From an uncultured Clostridia bacterium (lineage in GTDB: Bacteria; Bacillota; Clostridia; Christensenellales; Aristaeellaceae), in assembly GCA_934647165.1 (NCBI GenBank), contig CAKUFA010000001.1, positions 1-64,000 of the forward strand: DNA of 64,000 nt, read 5' to 3'. A program made the position numbers and the translations under genes. The notes below the pieces were generated by a model that was not told where the DNA came from, made no database searches, and saw nothing but the letters and a program-made list of their open reading frames with translations. Shown here piece by piece: positions 17,180 to 25,457 of the stretch; the first letter of the stretch is position 1, and each line of letters starts with the position of its first letter.

Positions 17180-18009
17180 ACATTGGTATCCGTATGCATG
17201 ACATGACCCCGGGCACGCTGGAGGAACGTGCGGCTATCGCTTGCACGCAGGGCTTTTCCTGTGTGCATCTGGCGCTGAGCAAGACCATTGACCCGGCGTA
17301 CATGGACCCCGCTGTGGCAACGCCCGGTTTGGCCAGCTATGTGCGCAAAGCCATGCAAGGACTGGACGTGGCCGTACTGGGGTGCTATCTGAACCTTGCC
17401 CATCCGGATGAGAAGACTTATCAAGAAATTGCGCGCAAGTATGTGGCGCATCTCCAACTGTGCCGCTGGATGGGCGCCGGTGTGGTCGGCACGGAAACCG
17501 GTAATCCGAATGCCGATTATCATTATGATCCGGAACGCAGCCACACGGAAGACGCGCTGAAACTGTTCATCGACCGTTTGCGTCCTGTGGTAGACGCGGC
17601 GGAAAAGATTGGCGCAACCATGGCCATCGAGCCTGTGTATACCCACATTGTGAGCGACGGTAAGCGCGCTCGCCGGGTGCTGGATGAAATTCATTCGCCG
17701 AACCTGAAGATCATCCTTGACCCTGTGAATCTGCTGCATCCGGATAATCTGGCACGCCGCGGTGCCGTGATTGACGAGGCTATTGAGCTGTTGGGCGATG
17801 ATGTGGCGATTGTCCATCTCAAGGACTATCATGCCACTGCAACGGCACTGCCGGCCTGCGCCTGCGGCACGGGTGAAATGGACTATGATGCAGTGCTTCG
17901 CTTTGTCAATGCCCGCAAGCCTCATATTCAGATGACGCTGGAAGACACTGTCCCGGACAATGCAGAAGCTGCGCGGCTCTTCATTGAGCGCCGCGCGCAG
18001 GAAGTGTAA
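17176..18009 (+). CDS. sugar phosphate isomerase/epimerase (xylose isomerase-like TIM barrel)
   Basis: A 277-residue AP endonuclease family 2-like TIM barrel. Metal ligands are visible at MAIEPVY (Glu), IILDPVN (Asp), VHLKDYH (His, Asp) and MTLEDT (Glu), as in hydroxypyruvate isomerase, IolE/IolI and keto-sugar epimerases. It probably interconverts a sugar or keto sugar freed by the upstream GH105 and GH28 enzymes, for instance on the uronate or rhamnose branch. The exact substrate cannot be read from the sequence. Its ATG overlaps the GH28 stop, so expression is coupled. It closes the operon before a hairpin at 18019-18064. Confidence 0.87.
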   Translation: MNIGIRMHDMTPGTLEERAAIACTQGFSCVHLALSKTIDPAYMDPAVATPGLASYVRKAMQGLDVAVLGCYLNLAHPDEKTYQEIARKYVAHLQLCRWMGAGVVGTETGNPNADYHYDPERSHTEDALKLFIDRLRPVVDAAEKIGATMAIEPVYTHIVSDGKRARRVLDEIHSPNLKIILDPVNLLHPDNLARRGAVIDEAIELLGDDVAIVHLKDYHATATALPACACGTGEMDYDAVLRFVNARKPHIQMTLEDTVPDNAEAARLFIERRAQEV

Positions 18010-18018
18010 GACTTGACT

Positions 18019-18068
18019 GTGCAGCGGAAGAGGATAGATAACCAAGAATGATCGCTTCCTGCACATTT
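18019..18068 (+). terminator. probable terminator of the GH105-GH28 operon
   Basis: GTGCA (18019-18023) with GGAAG can pair with CTTCC-TGCAC (ending 18064), followed by ATTTTG. The stem is interrupted and the loop is long, so this is a moderate call. Confidence 0.45.
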
Positions 18069-18085
18069 TGCTGAGCATATTGTCG

Positions 18086-18147
18086 AGGAAAAAAGAACGG
18101 ACAGGCAGCCGGAAACGCTCCGCAAGGGGCACAACCGGCTGCCTGTC
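18086..18147 (-). terminator. terminator of the ANTAR gene
   Basis: GACAGGCAGCCGG (18100-18112) pairs with CCGGCTGCCTGTC (18135-18147), a 13-bp perfect stem. On the minus strand it is followed by a T-rich stretch (the A-run at 18088-18094). Confidence 0.8.
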
Positions 18148-18190
18148 TGCTGCTTTATGCCATCATGAAATCGTAAGAGGAGAAAAGAGT

Positions 18191-18763
18191 TTACATTTCA
18201 TACGTCGCCAGGATGGAACGGGCGATAGCGGCTTTGGTTTGCCGCGTATCCATAGCCTGCTTTTCGATGTGCCGGTGCGCCTGATCCTCCGTCATGCGCA
18301 GATACTGGATGAGCACGCATTTGGCGCGATCCACCAGCCGAACATCGGCAAGCTTTTGTTCCAATTCCTCATTGGCTTGCTTGAGTGTATCCAACCGGCC
18401 GTTCATGACCCGCGCAAAGCGCAGCGCCTGCTCAAACAAGGTTTTGGCCACGGGCTTTGCCAACACCATCACCCCACGGGGCTCCATGCGTGCGGCAACG
18501 GCGTCCGCAAGGTCGCTTTTTACCAGCAGAATGACGCTGGCAGAGGATTGCCGTGCCAACAGCAAGGCTAAATCCAGGCCGTTTTCATCGCTCAGGGGCG
18601 TGTTAATCACGACCAATGTATAGGCATTTTGGGCGGAAAAACGGCGCGCTTCATCGCCGCACTGGCATAACGTGGCGCCGTCAAACAGCTCCGGCGGCAG
18701 CAGCGCCTGAAGCAATGCGCGGCTTTTGTCCGAACTGCCGACAAGCAAAACGCTGTCCTGCAT
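18191..18763 (-). CDS. ANTAR-domain antitermination regulator with degenerate receiver
   Basis: The 190-residue protein has an N-terminal receiver-like domain (1-115), a coiled linker (122-145) and a C-terminal ANTAR RNA-binding domain (LVDRAKCVLIQYLRM and TKAAIARSIL). ANTAR proteins bind paired hairpins in nascent mRNA and prevent termination. The receiver lacks the normal acidic pair (VLLVGSSDKS) and the phosphoacceptor position reads VVINTPLSDENG, with Asn where Asp is expected, so phosphorylation control looks lost. AAGGAG lies 8 bases before ATG 18763; the ATG six bases earlier is too close. It is a lone gene with its own terminator. No ANTAR target RNA was recognised nearby. Confidence 0.88.
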   Translation of the reverse strand: MQDSVLLVGSSDKSRALLQALLPPELFDGATLCQCGDEARRFSAQNAYTLVVINTPLSDENGLDLALLLARQSSASVILLVKSDLADAVAARMEPRGVMVLAKPVAKTLFEQALRFARVMNGRLDTLKQANEELEQKLADVRLVDRAKCVLIQYLRMTEDQAHRHIEKQAMDTRQTKAAIARSILATYEM

Positions 18764-19006
18764 GCACATTTCTCCTTCCTTTTAAGCGATGCAAACGCTT
18801 TCCGGTACATCTTCTGTGCAGAAAAACGCTTCTTTTTTGTTGTGCAAACGCAGCTTTCGGGGGCAGGTAATGCGGCTCCTGTGCCGGGTACATGCGCATT
18901 ATAGCGGATAGGGCGGCTGAGCGTCAAGGCAGGGTGTGTTCTTTCCATGCATTTTGTCGGGCATAAGGGGCGCCTGCACAGCATACCCTGCTGCGAGGTG
19001 AAAAGC

Positions 19007-19435
19007 ATGACGGAGCTTGAACTGTTTGCGCGGCTCATTCAATGTGAGGCGGGCGGCGAGGGGGATGACGGCATGCGCGCCGTTGCCAGCGTTGTGATGA
19101 ACCGTGTACGCATCGCCAAAGGTGAATATGGGCGATACAATAATCTGCGCTCGGTCATTTATCAGGATGGGCAATTCAACTGTGTGCGCACGGTGCTGGG
19201 CGGGCAAACCAACCTCCAAAACGTGTACAACATGAACCCGACCCAGGTTCACTATGACATTGCCAACTGGGCCATTGCGGGCAACCGGTTGAGCAATCTG
19301 GGGCAGGCACTGTGGTTCTTCAACCCGTATTCGGATACATGCAGGAACAATTTCCCAAGTGCCGTGGGATACTTTGTCATCCGCATTGGCAACCATTGCT
19401 TTTACAACCCGACTGCCGCCTATTACGAAACATAA
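19007..19435 (+). CDS. SleB/CwlJ-family cell wall hydrolase
   Basis: This 142-residue protein is a lone Hydrolase_2 (SleB/CwlJ) domain. These are lytic transglycosylase-like enzymes of spore cortex hydrolysis in germination. The catalytic Glu is in LIQCEAGGEG, followed by VASVVMNRV and the C-terminal NHCFYNP pattern typical of the family. There is no signal peptide or peptidoglycan-binding domain, which resembles CwlJ more than SleB. ATG 19007 follows GAGGTG. It sits alone between the ANTAR gene and the ABC-F gene. A role in spore germination or mother-cell wall remodelling is inferred from the family. Confidence 0.88.
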   Translation: MTELELFARLIQCEAGGEGDDGMRAVASVVMNRVRIAKGEYGRYNNLRSVIYQDGQFNCVRTVLGGQTNLQNVYNMNPTQVHYDIANWAIAGNRLSNLGQALWFFNPYSDTCRNNFPSAVGYFVIRIGNHCFYNPTAAYYET

Positions 19436-19502
19436 CAAGCTGGCGCAACCGGGCGAAATGTGCTACAATAGTCCCTGAAACCAATGAAGGGGGGACTGCC
19501 TT

Positions 19503-21323
19503 GTGGCCTGCGCCTACACGCTCAATGATGTATCCCTGCACTATAGTGAAAAAAAGCTGCTGGAACACGTGAATCTGACCATTTCCGATGGGGATCGCAT
19601 CGGTGTGGTGGGGCGCAACGGTGCAGGTAAGTCCACACTGCTGCGGCTGCTGGCAGGCGTGGAGGAGCCGGACGGGGGAGAAGTTGCGCACAGACGCGGC
19701 CTGTCGGTGGCTTATCTGCCGCAGACGCCCCTGCTGCATGATGAAGATACCATTACCCGTGCGGCACTCCATTATCGCACAGCCCGCCCGGGCGAAGATG
19801 TGGAAAACGCTGCCTATGAAGCGCAGACCATTCTGACTCAGCTTGGGTTTGCAGATACATCCGTGAAGGTGGGTACCCTGTCCGGTGGGCAGAAAATGCG
19901 CGTGGCGCTGGCCGGGGTTCTCTGCAGACCCTGCGATGTTCTGCTGCTGGATGAACCAACGAACCACATTGACATTGACATGGCGCAGTGGTTGGAAGAT
20001 CGCCTGATGGCCTTCAGGGGAACACTGGTTGTTGTAACCCATGACCGCTATCTGCTGGAGCGGGCGTTTGGCCGTATCCTGCATGTGGGCGGCGGCAAAG
20101 TGGATGCTTTTCAATGCGATTATGCCGGGTATTTGGAGGAACGCGCCCAACGGGAGGAAATGGCCGAAGCTACGCTGCGCAAGAACAAGTCGCTCTATCG
20201 CAAGGAGCTGGCATGGATTCGCCGGGGCGCACAGGCACGCAGCACCAAGGCCAAAGGACGTATCGAACGCTTTGACCGGCTGACGGATGCCATCCGTGAA
20301 GCGCCGACAGAAGAAACCCTTGCCATGAAAAGCGTTGCCAGTCGCCTGGGCAAGAAGGTGATGGCATGGGAAAGTCTCAATGTGGCGGCAGGCGGGCAGA
20401 CGCTTATCCGCGATTTTTCCTATACGCTTTTGCGAAATGACCGCCTGGGCATTGTGGGCGGCAACGGAGCCGGAAAAACAACACTGCTGCGCACCCTTAT
20501 GGGAGAGCTGCCGCCGGAAAGCGGTGTGATCGAGCGGGGCGAAACGGTGAAAATCGGCTATTTTGCCCAGCACTGTCCCAAGCTCCAACCGGAGGAAACG
20601 CGCATCATTGATGCGGTGCGGGATGTGGCAGTCAACGTCTATACCCCGGATGGGGAAATGTCCGCTTCACAGATGGCGGAAACGTTCCTTTTCCCTTCGG
20701 CAATGCAGTATCAGAAGGTATCGAGTCTTTCCGGTGGGGAAATGCGGCGGCTGTATCTGCTGCGTGTGTTGATGGCAGCGCCCAATGTGCTGGTGCTGGA
20801 TGAACCGACAAACGACCTTGATATTGAAACGCTGAACGTCCTGGAGGACTACCTGGATGCGTTCCAGGGTGCGGTGATTGCCGTGAGCCATGATCGTTAT
20901 TTCCTGGATCGGGTGACCGGGCATCTGTTTGCCATTGAACAGGGGAAGATGGTGCCGTATATCAACGGATGCGCCAGCTATTTGGAACACCGCAAAGAAG
21001 AATACGCTGCACAGGCTGCGCCAAAGGATACACCTGCGCCTAAAGCAGCGAACAGGCGGAGCGCCGATAACGCGCCCAAATTCACCTTCCGTGAACAGCG
21101 GGATTTTGACACCATTGACACGATGATTGCGGAACTGGAAGATACGCTGAGTCGGCTTTCCAAAGCCTTGGAAGCGAACAGCGCCAACTATGCCAAGGTA
21201 ACGGAAATTATGCGGCAGCAGGAAGAAACACAGCGCAAATTGGACGAGGCAATGGAGCGTTGGATGTATTTGCAGGAAAAGTATGAGGCTATACAGGCTG
21301 CGCAGACAGGCAAAAAGGCATAA
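19503..21323 (+). CDS. ABC-F family ATP-binding protein
   Basis: A 606-residue soluble protein with two ABC domains. Walker A motifs are GRNGAGKST and GGNGAGKTT, signature motifs LSGGQKMR and LSGGEMRR, and Walker B motifs LLLDEPTNHID and LVLDEPTNDLD. An arginine/lysine-rich linker lies between the domains and a coiled-coil C-terminal extension runs from about 555 to 600. ABC-F proteins act on the ribosome, easing stalled translation or antibiotic binding; they have no membrane partner. The size and C-terminal coil point to the Uup/YfmR-like group. The start is GTG 19503 after a GGGGGGA site. No leader peptide for drug induction was recognised upstream. Confidence 0.94.
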   Translation: MACAYTLNDVSLHYSEKKLLEHVNLTISDGDRIGVVGRNGAGKSTLLRLLAGVEEPDGGEVAHRRGLSVAYLPQTPLLHDEDTITRAALHYRTARPGEDVENAAYEAQTILTQLGFADTSVKVGTLSGGQKMRVALAGVLCRPCDVLLLDEPTNHIDIDMAQWLEDRLMAFRGTLVVVTHDRYLLERAFGRILHVGGGKVDAFQCDYAGYLEERAQREEMAEATLRKNKSLYRKELAWIRRGAQARSTKAKGRIERFDRLTDAIREAPTEETLAMKSVASRLGKKVMAWESLNVAAGGQTLIRDFSYTLLRNDRLGIVGGNGAGKTTLLRTLMGELPPESGVIERGETVKIGYFAQHCPKLQPEETRIIDAVRDVAVNVYTPDGEMSASQMAETFLFPSAMQYQKVSSLSGGEMRRLYLLRVLMAAPNVLVLDEPTNDLDIETLNVLEDYLDAFQGAVIAVSHDRYFLDRVTGHLFAIEQGKMVPYINGCASYLEHRKEEYAAQAAPKDTPAPKAANRRSADNAPKFTFREQRDFDTIDTMIAELEDTLSRLSKALEANSANYAKVTEIMRQQEETQRKLDEAMERWMYLQEKYEAIQAAQTGKKA

Positions 21324-21333
21324 CGAGCATCAA

Positions 21334-21576
21334 TTACAACAGGGATAGTGCCGAGGAACGATAACGCACGCGAACTGCGCCGGTTTTGCGGTCCACCCGG
21401 CAGATAACCCTGCTGATGTATCCGTCACATATCTTATCAAAGGTAACATAAAGAGGGTTGCCCCAATTGGTGCAGGTGATAGCGATCTGCTGGCGGTGCC
21501 TGGCGATCTCATCGGGGCCGAGAAGCTCCATGTAACGTTCCATGGCCAGGCATTTGGCACGGGTTTCCGAAATCAT
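21334..21576 (-). CDS. small conserved-looking protein of unknown function
   Basis: An 80-residue frame beginning MISETRAKCLAMERYMELLG and ending in an Arg-rich beta-like tail. I do not recognise the family. Support for a real gene: a GAAGGA site about 10 bases before ATG 21576, a good promoter at 21675-21704 on the same strand, normal codon use, and a balanced protein composition. TTG 21594 is an alternative start (86 residues). It is convergent with the ABC-F gene, with a 10-base gap and no terminator between them. Confidence 0.6.
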   Translation of the reverse strand: MISETRAKCLAMERYMELLGPDEIARHRQQIAITCTNWGNPLYVTFDKICDGYISRVICRVDRKTGAVRVRYRSSALSLL

Positions 21577-21674
21577 AGGCAACACATCCTTCAAGGAAGA
21601 ATGAAAAGGGAAAAAACAAGGGGTACACTGTCGTCCAACAAAGAAGTAATGGGTTTATCACTTGTGATGTTTGC

Positions 21675-21704
21675 ATTATAACATGAAGAAACTCTGCCTG
21701 TAAA
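21675..21704 (-). promoter_or_regulatory. sigma-A-like promoter of the small orphan gene
   Basis: On the minus strand TTTACA (21704-21699) and TATAAT (21680-21675) have an 18-base spacer, about 100 bases before the small gene. Confidence 0.6.
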
Positions 21705-21887
21705 CCCTGTTTTATGCAAAAACAGAGAGAAAACATATTCTATTGTGCTTGAAAGAAAAAAACAAACATGCATGTGTTGCCGAACGAACCGATCGTTTGC
21801 AAAGCGTGGAAAATGGATTTGAATGGTTTGCTGTAACCTGAAAAACAGAAAAGAAGAATTATGTATTGATACTTTTGCGTTTTGCGC

Positions 21888-21916
21888 TTGACAAGCGGAT
21901 GGCACACGGATATAAT
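21888..21916 (+). promoter_or_regulatory. consensus sigma-A promoter of the tyrosine T-box operon
   Basis: TTGACA (21888-21893) and TATAAT (21911-21916) with a 17-base spacer, a perfect consensus. Transcription should start near 21923, at the 5' edge of the T-box leader. Confidence 0.9.
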
Positions 21917-21921
21917 AACCA

Positions 21922-22187
21922 ATATCATGGCGATGATGGGAAGAGTAACTCTCCATGCCGGTCGTAAAGAGAGCCTTCGGGTGGTGTGAGAAGGTGACCG
22001 CAGGGTAGTGAAGTACATCCCTGAGTTATCTGCTGAAACGGAAGGAGTAGGCGGCATCCGGCGCGCCGGTTACAGCGCAGAGGGATGATATGTCCCTTGT
22101 GAGGGCCGAAACAGCATCGGCCGAATGCGGAAGTGGTACCGTGACAATGTTCACCTTCCCCGGGCAAATGCCTTGGGAAGTTTTTTT
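21922..22187 (+). ncRNA. T-box riboswitch, tyrosine specifier
   Basis: The leader has the T-box landmarks in order: a kink-turn ATGA and AGTA loop-E half in stem I, AGAGAG at 21968-21973, GTGAA at 22008-22012, the specifier TAC (22014-22016) followed by A and the closing TCCC that pairs with GGGA at 21938-21941. A stem III hairpin (AGGGA/TCCCT, 22081-22097), the T-box sequence TGGTACCGTG (22134-22143) and a terminator hairpin follow (CTTCCC 22155-22160 with GGGAAG 22175-22180, T7 run to 22187). Uncharged tRNA-Tyr would favour the antiterminator and allow transcription. The operon contains tyrS, which supports the tyrosine reading. Confidence 0.93.
22155..22187 (+). terminator. regulated terminator of the tyrosine T-box
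   Basis: CTTCCC (22155-22160) pairs with GGGAAG (22175-22180), with an inner GGC/GCC pairing, and is followed by seven T (22181-22187). It competes with the antiterminator containing TGGTACCGTG. Confidence 0.9.
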
Positions 22188-22207
22188 ATGGAAAAGGAGG
22201 AGGAAGG

Positions 22208-23389
22208 ATGGAGCTCGACCAGCTGCGCTTTGCCCATCGTTTTGACGGTATTACGGGCAGCGCTATTCGCGAAATTTTCAAAATGATTGCCAAACCCGGG
22301 ATGATCTCCTTTGCAGGCGGCAATCCATCGCCGGCCGCATTGCCGGATGAAGAAGTTGACCGTATAGCCCATCAAGTGCTGAAGGATAACGGCAAGGCCA
22401 TTTTGCAATACGGCGCGACGGAAGGATACCCGCCGCTGCTGGAAAGCTTGAAGGCTTATGTGGAAAATCAGTTGGGATGCGATATTCCTGCTGTGCTGCC
22501 GGTGACCGGTTCCACGCAGGCGATGGATTTGCTGTGCAAGGCGCTGATTGATCCGGGTGATGCCATTTTGGTGGAGGATCCCTCATTCCTGGGCAACTTG
22601 CAGTGCATGAAGCTGTACCAAGCAAAGCTTGTGCCGGTGGAAAGCGATGAGCATGGGCTGATGCTGGACAAGCTGGAGGAGGCTATGGCCACGCAGCATC
22701 CAAAGATGCTGTATGTGATTCCTACGTTCCAGAACCCAACCGGCAAAACGCTGGCTGCTGACCGCCGGGAGCCTATCGCACGCCTTGCGGCCAAGTATGG
22801 CGTGGTGGTGGCGGAGGATGATCCATACCGTGATTTGCGCTATGCGGGCGAAGGCGCACGCTCCATCAAGTCCTTTGACAAGGATGGCTGGGTGGTGTTC
22901 CTGGGCTCGTTTAGCAAAATTATTTCGCCGGGGCTGCGGGTGGGCTATATGGCAGGTGACAGCCGTATCCTGCGCAAGTGCACCATGGGCAAACAATCCA
23001 GCGATGTGCACACGGCAAACCTCAACCAGGCCATTGTCGATCAGTTCTTGCGGCAAAACCTGCTGCCGGGACACATTGCAAAGATCTGCCAAAGCTACAA
23101 GCAGCAGCTGGACGCAATGCTGGAGGAACTCGCCTCTTTCCCGGAGGGCACACGATATACGCGCCCCGAGGGCGGGCTCTTCGTGTGGGTGGAGCTGCCT
23201 TCGGGGATGGACGCAAAAGCCATGCTGGAACAGGCGGTGCAGCGTCATGTAGCCTATGTGCCGGGCACACACTTTTTTGCTTACGGCGGGCACGAAAATA
23301 CGCTCAGGCTCAATTTTTCCAACAGCACCATTGCGCAGATTCATGAAGGCATGACTATCCTGCGCGATGTGATTCGACAAAACCTGTGA
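22208..23389 (+). CDS. PLP-dependent aminotransferase, class I/II (aromatic or 2-aminoadipate type)
   Basis: A 393-residue fold-type I aminotransferase. It begins with the FAGGNPSPAALP pattern of the MocR/LysN-like branch, has VEDDPY and the PLP lysine region LGSFSKIISPGLRVGY, and ends with LRLNFSN, the substrate carboxylate Arg. It transfers amino groups to 2-oxo acids. As first gene under a tyrosine-responsive T-box and directly upstream of tyrS, a role as aromatic aminotransferase making tyrosine (from 4-hydroxyphenylpyruvate) is likely, but 2-aminoadipate or other specificities cannot be excluded by sequence. GGAGGAGGAAGG precedes the ATG. Confidence 0.9.
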   Translation: MELDQLRFAHRFDGITGSAIREIFKMIAKPGMISFAGGNPSPAALPDEEVDRIAHQVLKDNGKAILQYGATEGYPPLLESLKAYVENQLGCDIPAVLPVTGSTQAMDLLCKALIDPGDAILVEDPSFLGNLQCMKLYQAKLVPVESDEHGLMLDKLEEAMATQHPKMLYVIPTFQNPTGKTLAADRREPIARLAAKYGVVVAEDDPYRDLRYAGEGARSIKSFDKDGWVVFLGSFSKIISPGLRVGYMAGDSRILRKCTMGKQSSDVHTANLNQAIVDQFLRQNLLPGHIAKICQSYKQQLDAMLEELASFPEGTRYTRPEGGLFVWVELPSGMDAKAMLEQAVQRHVAYVPGTHFFAYGGHENTLRLNFSNSTIAQIHEGMTILRDVIRQNL

Positions 23390-23410
23390 AAAATGAAAGG
23401 AGCAACAACC

Positions 23411-24640
23411 ATGGCGAACGTACTTGATACCCTGCGGGAGCGCGGATTTCTGGCACAGATGACCTTTGAGGATGAGCTGTACAAGCAGCTGGAAGAACCG
23501 ACCACCTTCTACGTGGGCTTTGACCCCACGGCGGATTCTCTGCACATTGGCCACTATATCCCGATCATGGCCATGGCACACATGCAGCGGGCTGGCCACC
23601 GGCCCATTGCGCTGATGGGCGGCGGCACCGCCATGATTGGCGACCCCTCCGGCAAAACGGATATGCGCAAAATGATGACCGTGGAAACCATTGACAACAA
23701 CGTGGCACACATCAAGCAGCAGATGAGCCGTTTCCTTGATTTTTCTGACGGCAAGGCCATCATTGCCAATAACGGCGACTGGCTGCGGCATTTGAACTTC
23801 ATTGAGTTTATGCGGGATATCGGCTCCATGTTCTCCGTCAACAAGATGCTCACGGCGGAGTGCTACAAGGCGCGCATGGCTACCGATAATGGCCTCAGCT
23901 TCCTGGAATTCACTTACATGCTCATGCAGAGCTACGATTTCCTGGAGCTGTTCCATCGTTATGGCTGCCGGCTGGAAATGGGAGGCAACGATCAGTGGAG
24001 CAACATGCTCGGCGGTGCGGATCTGGTGCGCCGCAAGGATAACGAGAAGGCGTTTGCCTGCACCTTCCAGCTGCTGCTGACCCATGACGGTCGCAAGATG
24101 GGTAAGACGGAGAAAGGCGCGCTGTGGCTGGATCCCAACAAGACCTCGCCCTTTGATTTCTACCAGTACTGGCGGAACGTGGATGACAAGGACGTGGAGA
24201 AGTGCCTGGGTCTGTTGACCTTTTTGCCCATGGACGAGGTTCATCGCCTGGGCGCGCTGGAAGGCAGCGCAATCAACGAGGCAAAAAAAGTGTTAGCCTA
24301 TGAGGTGACGAAACTGGTACACGGCGAGGAAGAAGCACAGAAGGCGGCCGAGGCGGCGCAGGCGTTGTTTGCAGGCGGCGCAAACGGGCAGAATGTGCCC
24401 TCCTTTGAGGTGACGCGCGACATGTTGGCGGAGGATGCCCGTGTGACAACCATGCTGGCACTTGCAGGCATGTGCCGAAGCCGCAGCGATGCACGCAAAC
24501 AGGTGGAAGCAGGCGCCGTGCTTGTGGCGGATGAAAAGGTGACGGATGTGAACGCCGTGATTACTGCCGAACAGTTCGGGGCTGACGGCCTGATGCTGCG
24601 CAAGGGGAAGAAAACCTTCTGCCGCCTGATCCTGAAATGA
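23411..24640 (+). CDS. tyrS: tyrosyl-tRNA synthetase
   Basis: The 409-residue class I synthetase charges tRNA-Tyr. The HIGH motif is in [10 protein letters not shown]; the KMSKS counterpart is RKMGKTEKG, the KxGKT form usual in bacterial TyrRS. Tyrosine pocket residues are seen in LLQSYDF-like (LMQSYDF) and [10 protein letters not shown]-terminal S4 RNA-binding domain (about 340-409, [12 protein letters not shown]) is present. ATG 23411 follows AAAGGAG; an ATG 18 bases earlier has no site. It follows the aminotransferase by 21 bases and overlaps the next gene by ATGA. Transcription is controlled by the T-box leader at 21922-22187. Confidence 0.97.
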   Translation: MANVLDTLRERGFLAQMTFEDELYKQLEEPTTFYVGFDPTADSLHIGHYIPIMAMAHMQRAGHRPIALMGGGTAMIGDPSGKTDMRKMMTVETIDNNVAHIKQQMSRFLDFSDGKAIIANNGDWLRHLNFIEFMRDIGSMFSVNKMLTAECYKARMATDNGLSFLEFTYMLMQSYDFLELFHRYGCRLEMGGNDQWSNMLGGADLVRRKDNEKAFACTFQLLLTHDGRKMGKTEKGALWLDPNKTSPFDFYQYWRNVDDKDVEKCLGLLTFLPMDEVHRLGALEGSAINEAKKVLAYEVTKLVHGEEEAQKAAEAAQALFAGGANGQNVPSFEVTRDMLAEDARVTTMLALAGMCRSRSDARKQVEAGAVLVADEKVTDVNAVITAEQFGADGLMLRKGKKTFCRLILK

Positions 24641-25269
24641 GCGCGCCCTACAAAACGCTTAGGCAAAGCGCCTGCGATGAGTTCGTCATCAACAAAAGCC
24701 GCTTTATCGGCTATGCCTCGCCTGCTGAAACGGAGGAGGAAGCCTTGGCCTTTTTGCGAATGATTCGTGAAAAGCACAAGGATGCCACGCACAACTGCTA
24801 TGCCTATGTGATTGGGCGCAACGCAGGAATCATGCGCTATTCCGATGACGGAGAACCGGGTGGGACAGCAGGGTTGCCGATAATGGAAGTCATCAAGGCG
24901 CAAGGCGTTGTGAATTGCATTGTGGTGGTGACGCGCTATTTCGGCGGTGTGCTGCTGGGCGCGGGTGGGCTTGTGCGCGCCTACACGCAAGGCTGTGCCG
25001 TGGTGCTCAAGGCTGCGCAGGTGGTGGTCATGGAGCACTCCCAACGCTATCTGTGCGAAGTGAGCTATGCCCTGTGGGACAAAGTGCAGTATGCCATGAA
25101 AAGTCTGCCGGTGCGGCTGCTTTCAAGCGAATTCACCATCGCGGTGACCTTCACCATTCTGGTGCGGGAGAAGGATGCGAATCAAGTGCTGGAAACGCTC
25201 ACCCGGGTGACGGACGGGCGACTGGAGTCCCTGCTGGAGGATGAGTCTTTCGAAGGCTGGAGCGAGTAA
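24637..25269 (+). CDS. YigZ/IMPACT family protein (UPF0029)
   Basis: A 210-residue protein of the YigZ/IMPACT family: an N-terminal UPF0029 domain with [17 protein letters not shown]-like ([10 protein letters not shown]), [10 protein letters not shown] and a C-terminal DUF1949-like domain (about 140-205). The biochemical role in bacteria is poorly known; the eukaryotic relative IMPACT modulates the Gcn2 amino-acid starvation kinase. Its ATG overlaps the tyrS stop, so it is the last gene of the tyrosine T-box operon. Linking a translation-stress family protein to uncharged tRNA-Tyr control is suggestive only. Confidence 0.92.
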   Translation: MSAPYKTLRQSACDEFVINKSRFIGYASPAETEEEALAFLRMIREKHKDATHNCYAYVIGRNAGIMRYSDDGEPGGTAGLPIMEVIKAQGVVNCIVVVTRYFGGVLLGAGGLVRAYTQGCAVVLKAAQVVVMEHSQRYLCEVSYALWDKVQYAMKSLPVRLLSSEFTIAVTFTILVREKDANQVLETLTRVTDGRLESLLEDESFEGWSE

Positions 25270-25295
25270 GCATTCCTCCTGTGAAAAATGGAAAA

Positions 25296-25457
25296 TCATT
25301 GAAATACGCCCGTGACGGCCTTCATGTCACGGGCGTATTTGGTGAAGTTCTTTTTTCCTGCGTTCGCTGTCTTATCGCCCAGCTGCTCATTGCTGGCCTT
25401 TTCCAGGTAGCCGACTTCAGCAAGGGCGATTGCAATCACCTTTTGACGGTCATACAT
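25296..25457 (-). pseudogene. truncated phage endolysin (N-terminal stub)
   Basis: A 53-residue frame starting MYDRQKVIAIALAEVGYLEK resembles the N-terminus of phage endolysins of the CHAP/amidase type, in which a helix with AxAEVGY leads to a KNFTKYARD segment and then the catalytic Cys domain. Here the frame stops at 25296-25298 right after KYARDMKAVTGVFQ, so the catalytic part is missing. It starts within the end of the holin gene (ATG 25457, holin TGA 25452-25450), the standard lysis-cassette arrangement. The cut end coincides with a 15-bp inverted repeat. Confidence 0.72.
25302..25340. repeat. 15-bp perfect inverted repeat at the end of the prophage fragment
   Basis: AAATACGCCCGTGAC (25302-25316) and its exact reverse complement (25326-25340) flank a 9-base loop. 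The right arm is endolysin coding sequence (KYARD on the minus strand). It could terminate transcripts from both sides although T-runs are weak, and looks like a fold-back scar. Confidence 0.8.

Noticed and set aside
18785..18805. cre-like sequence upstream of the ANTAR gene
   Set aside because: The sequence at about 18789-18804 fits only part of the cre pattern (last two positions differ) and lies in a region with no clear promoter.
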